DNA of 6,258 nt, from positions 1-6,258 of the forward strand of contig DNLZ01000186.1 of NCBI GenBank assembly GCA_003488325.1. The letters are read 5' to 3'. Position 1 is the first letter of the stretch. Each line of letters starts with the position of its first letter. The position numbers were made by a program, and so were the translations under genes. Positions 5,699 through 6,258 of this stretch are shown here, piece after piece. Source of the DNA: Planctomycetaceae bacterium (GTDB lineage Bacteria; Planctomycetota; Planctomycetia; Pirellulales; UBA1268). The notes under the pieces are model-generated. The model saw only the letters and a list, made by a program, of their open reading frames with translations, ran no database searches and had not been told where the DNA came from.

Positions 5699-6258
5699 TC
5701 ATGCCGGCAGGCTGCCTGTGACGAGGCGGCCCGCGCGCAGAACGGCGATCACGGGGCTCGACGGATCGAGGGCCGCCGTGACGAGGTCCGCGGCACGCCC
5801 CGCCGGCCGCACGAAGACGACGTCGGCACGGTGGCCGGCCGTCAGCGATCCGACGCGGTCGAATCCAATCGCGCGGGCGCCATGGACCGTGGCCATCGCG
5901 AGCGACTCCTCGGGTGAAACGAGGCCCGCATCGATGAGCGTGCTGCATTCGGCTCGTACCGAGAGGTCGGGATTGGACGCCCGGCTGTCGGTGCCGATCG
6001 CAATCCGCACGCCCGCGGCCAGAAGGTCGCGAAGCGGCGGCAGCCGTCCGCCCAGCGCGAGCGTCGTGCGCGGGCAGATTACGAGCGCGAGCCGCGCGCG
6101 ATGCCGCGCGAGGCGCGACCACGCGGCGTGGTCGCCGTCGAGCCACGTGCCATGAATGACGAGCCCGCGCGGCCCGCGGGCGAGGAGCGAGATCCAGTCC
6201 GCGGCGGACAGCAGTCGCGGGGCCTCGGCCGGCCACGCGCCGAGCTGGTCGAGGAGAT
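5699..6258 (-). CDS. Amidohydrolase family protein, C-terminal part (runs off the window)
   Basis: The frame is open from the TGA at 5699-5701 to the window edge, giving 185 visible residues; the N-terminus lies beyond 6258. Metal-dependent hydrolases of this cytosine-deaminase/TrzN-like group remove amino or other groups from rings or amides inside a TIM barrel. Visible landmarks, numbered from the window edge, are VIHGTWLD (32-39, with the expected His35), VICPRTTLALGG (59-70) and VRIAIGTDSRASNPDLS (83-99), where Asp90 is the expected metal ligand. After them come the SPEESLAMATVHGARAIG helix and the AGHRADVVFV strand of the flanking beta-sandwich. The first metal ligands (the HxH strand) are outside the window. 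An internal GTG at 6010 could be mistaken for the start, but the motifs upstream of it show the gene is longer. The substrate cannot be named. The CPRT motif differs from the HNP-type motif of MTA/SAH deaminases, so that reaction is less likely. Confidence 0.9.
   Translation of the reverse strand, partial: LLDQLGAWPAEAPRLLSAADWISLLARGPRGLVIHGTWLDGDHAAWSRLARHRARLALVICPRTTLALGGRLPPLRDLLAAGVRIAIGTDSRASNPDLSVRAECSTLIDAGLVSPEESLAMATVHGARAIGFDRVGSLTAGHRADVVFVRPAGRAADLVTAALDPSSPVIAVLRAGRLVTGSLPA

Noticed and set aside
5466..6236. 256-codon minus-strand frame across the amidohydrolase and the hisG end
   Set aside because: It is a shadow: the true amidohydrolase frame next to it carries the HG, CPRT and GTDS motifs, and this one extends antisense into hisG.

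Overview
The window is a stretch of very GC-rich bacterial chromosome, strongly G/C at third codon positions, packed with ordinary metabolic genes. It holds a short-form glycogen branching enzyme, a class I glutamine amidotransferase-like protein with a 'GSG' nucleophile elbow, a long-form HisG, and an amidohydrolase with a CPRT...GTDSRASNPDLS signature. That combination, together with GTG starts, suggests a high-GC planctomycete (perhaps Pirellulales-like). This assignment rests on remembered family resemblance; there is no rRNA or other taxonomic marker here.

Layout, left to right. Positions 1-119 are the 3' flank of glgB, with two small GC hairpins. glgB lies on the minus strand (120-2069). 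Upstream of it on the same strand, 80 nt away, is the amidotransferase-like gene (2150-2911), so the two may be co-transcribed. Next is a 465-bp stretch with no convincing gene (2912-3376) that holds an inverted repeat and a 10-bp palindrome. miaA follows on the minus strand (3377 to about 4276, or 4408 if the longer start is used). hisE and hisG are on the plus strand (4390-5657), head-to-head with miaA and joined by a 4-nt GTGA overlap. A 41-bp convergent gap separates hisG from an amidohydrolase gene on the minus strand (5699 to beyond 6258), of which only the C-terminal part is visible.

How the genes work together. HisG makes phosphoribosyl-ATP from ATP and PRPP, and HisE removes pyrophosphate from it to give phosphoribosyl-AMP. 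The tightly coupled pair therefore supplies steps 1 and 2 of histidine synthesis. GlgB adds alpha-1,6 branches to glycogen. MiaA isopentenylates A37 of tRNAs. The amidotransferase-like protein and the amidohydrolase have no assignable substrate.

I see no phage, transposon, CRISPR array, toxin-antitoxin pair, tRNA or rRNA. I see no obvious new multi-gene system. The point most worth following up is the amidotransferase-like protein: it keeps the fold motifs and the His-Glu dyad, but has glycine where the catalytic cysteine should be. Secondary points are a 17-bp direct repeat inside hisG read in two frames, the crowded miaA/hisE start region, and the structured gene-free stretch.
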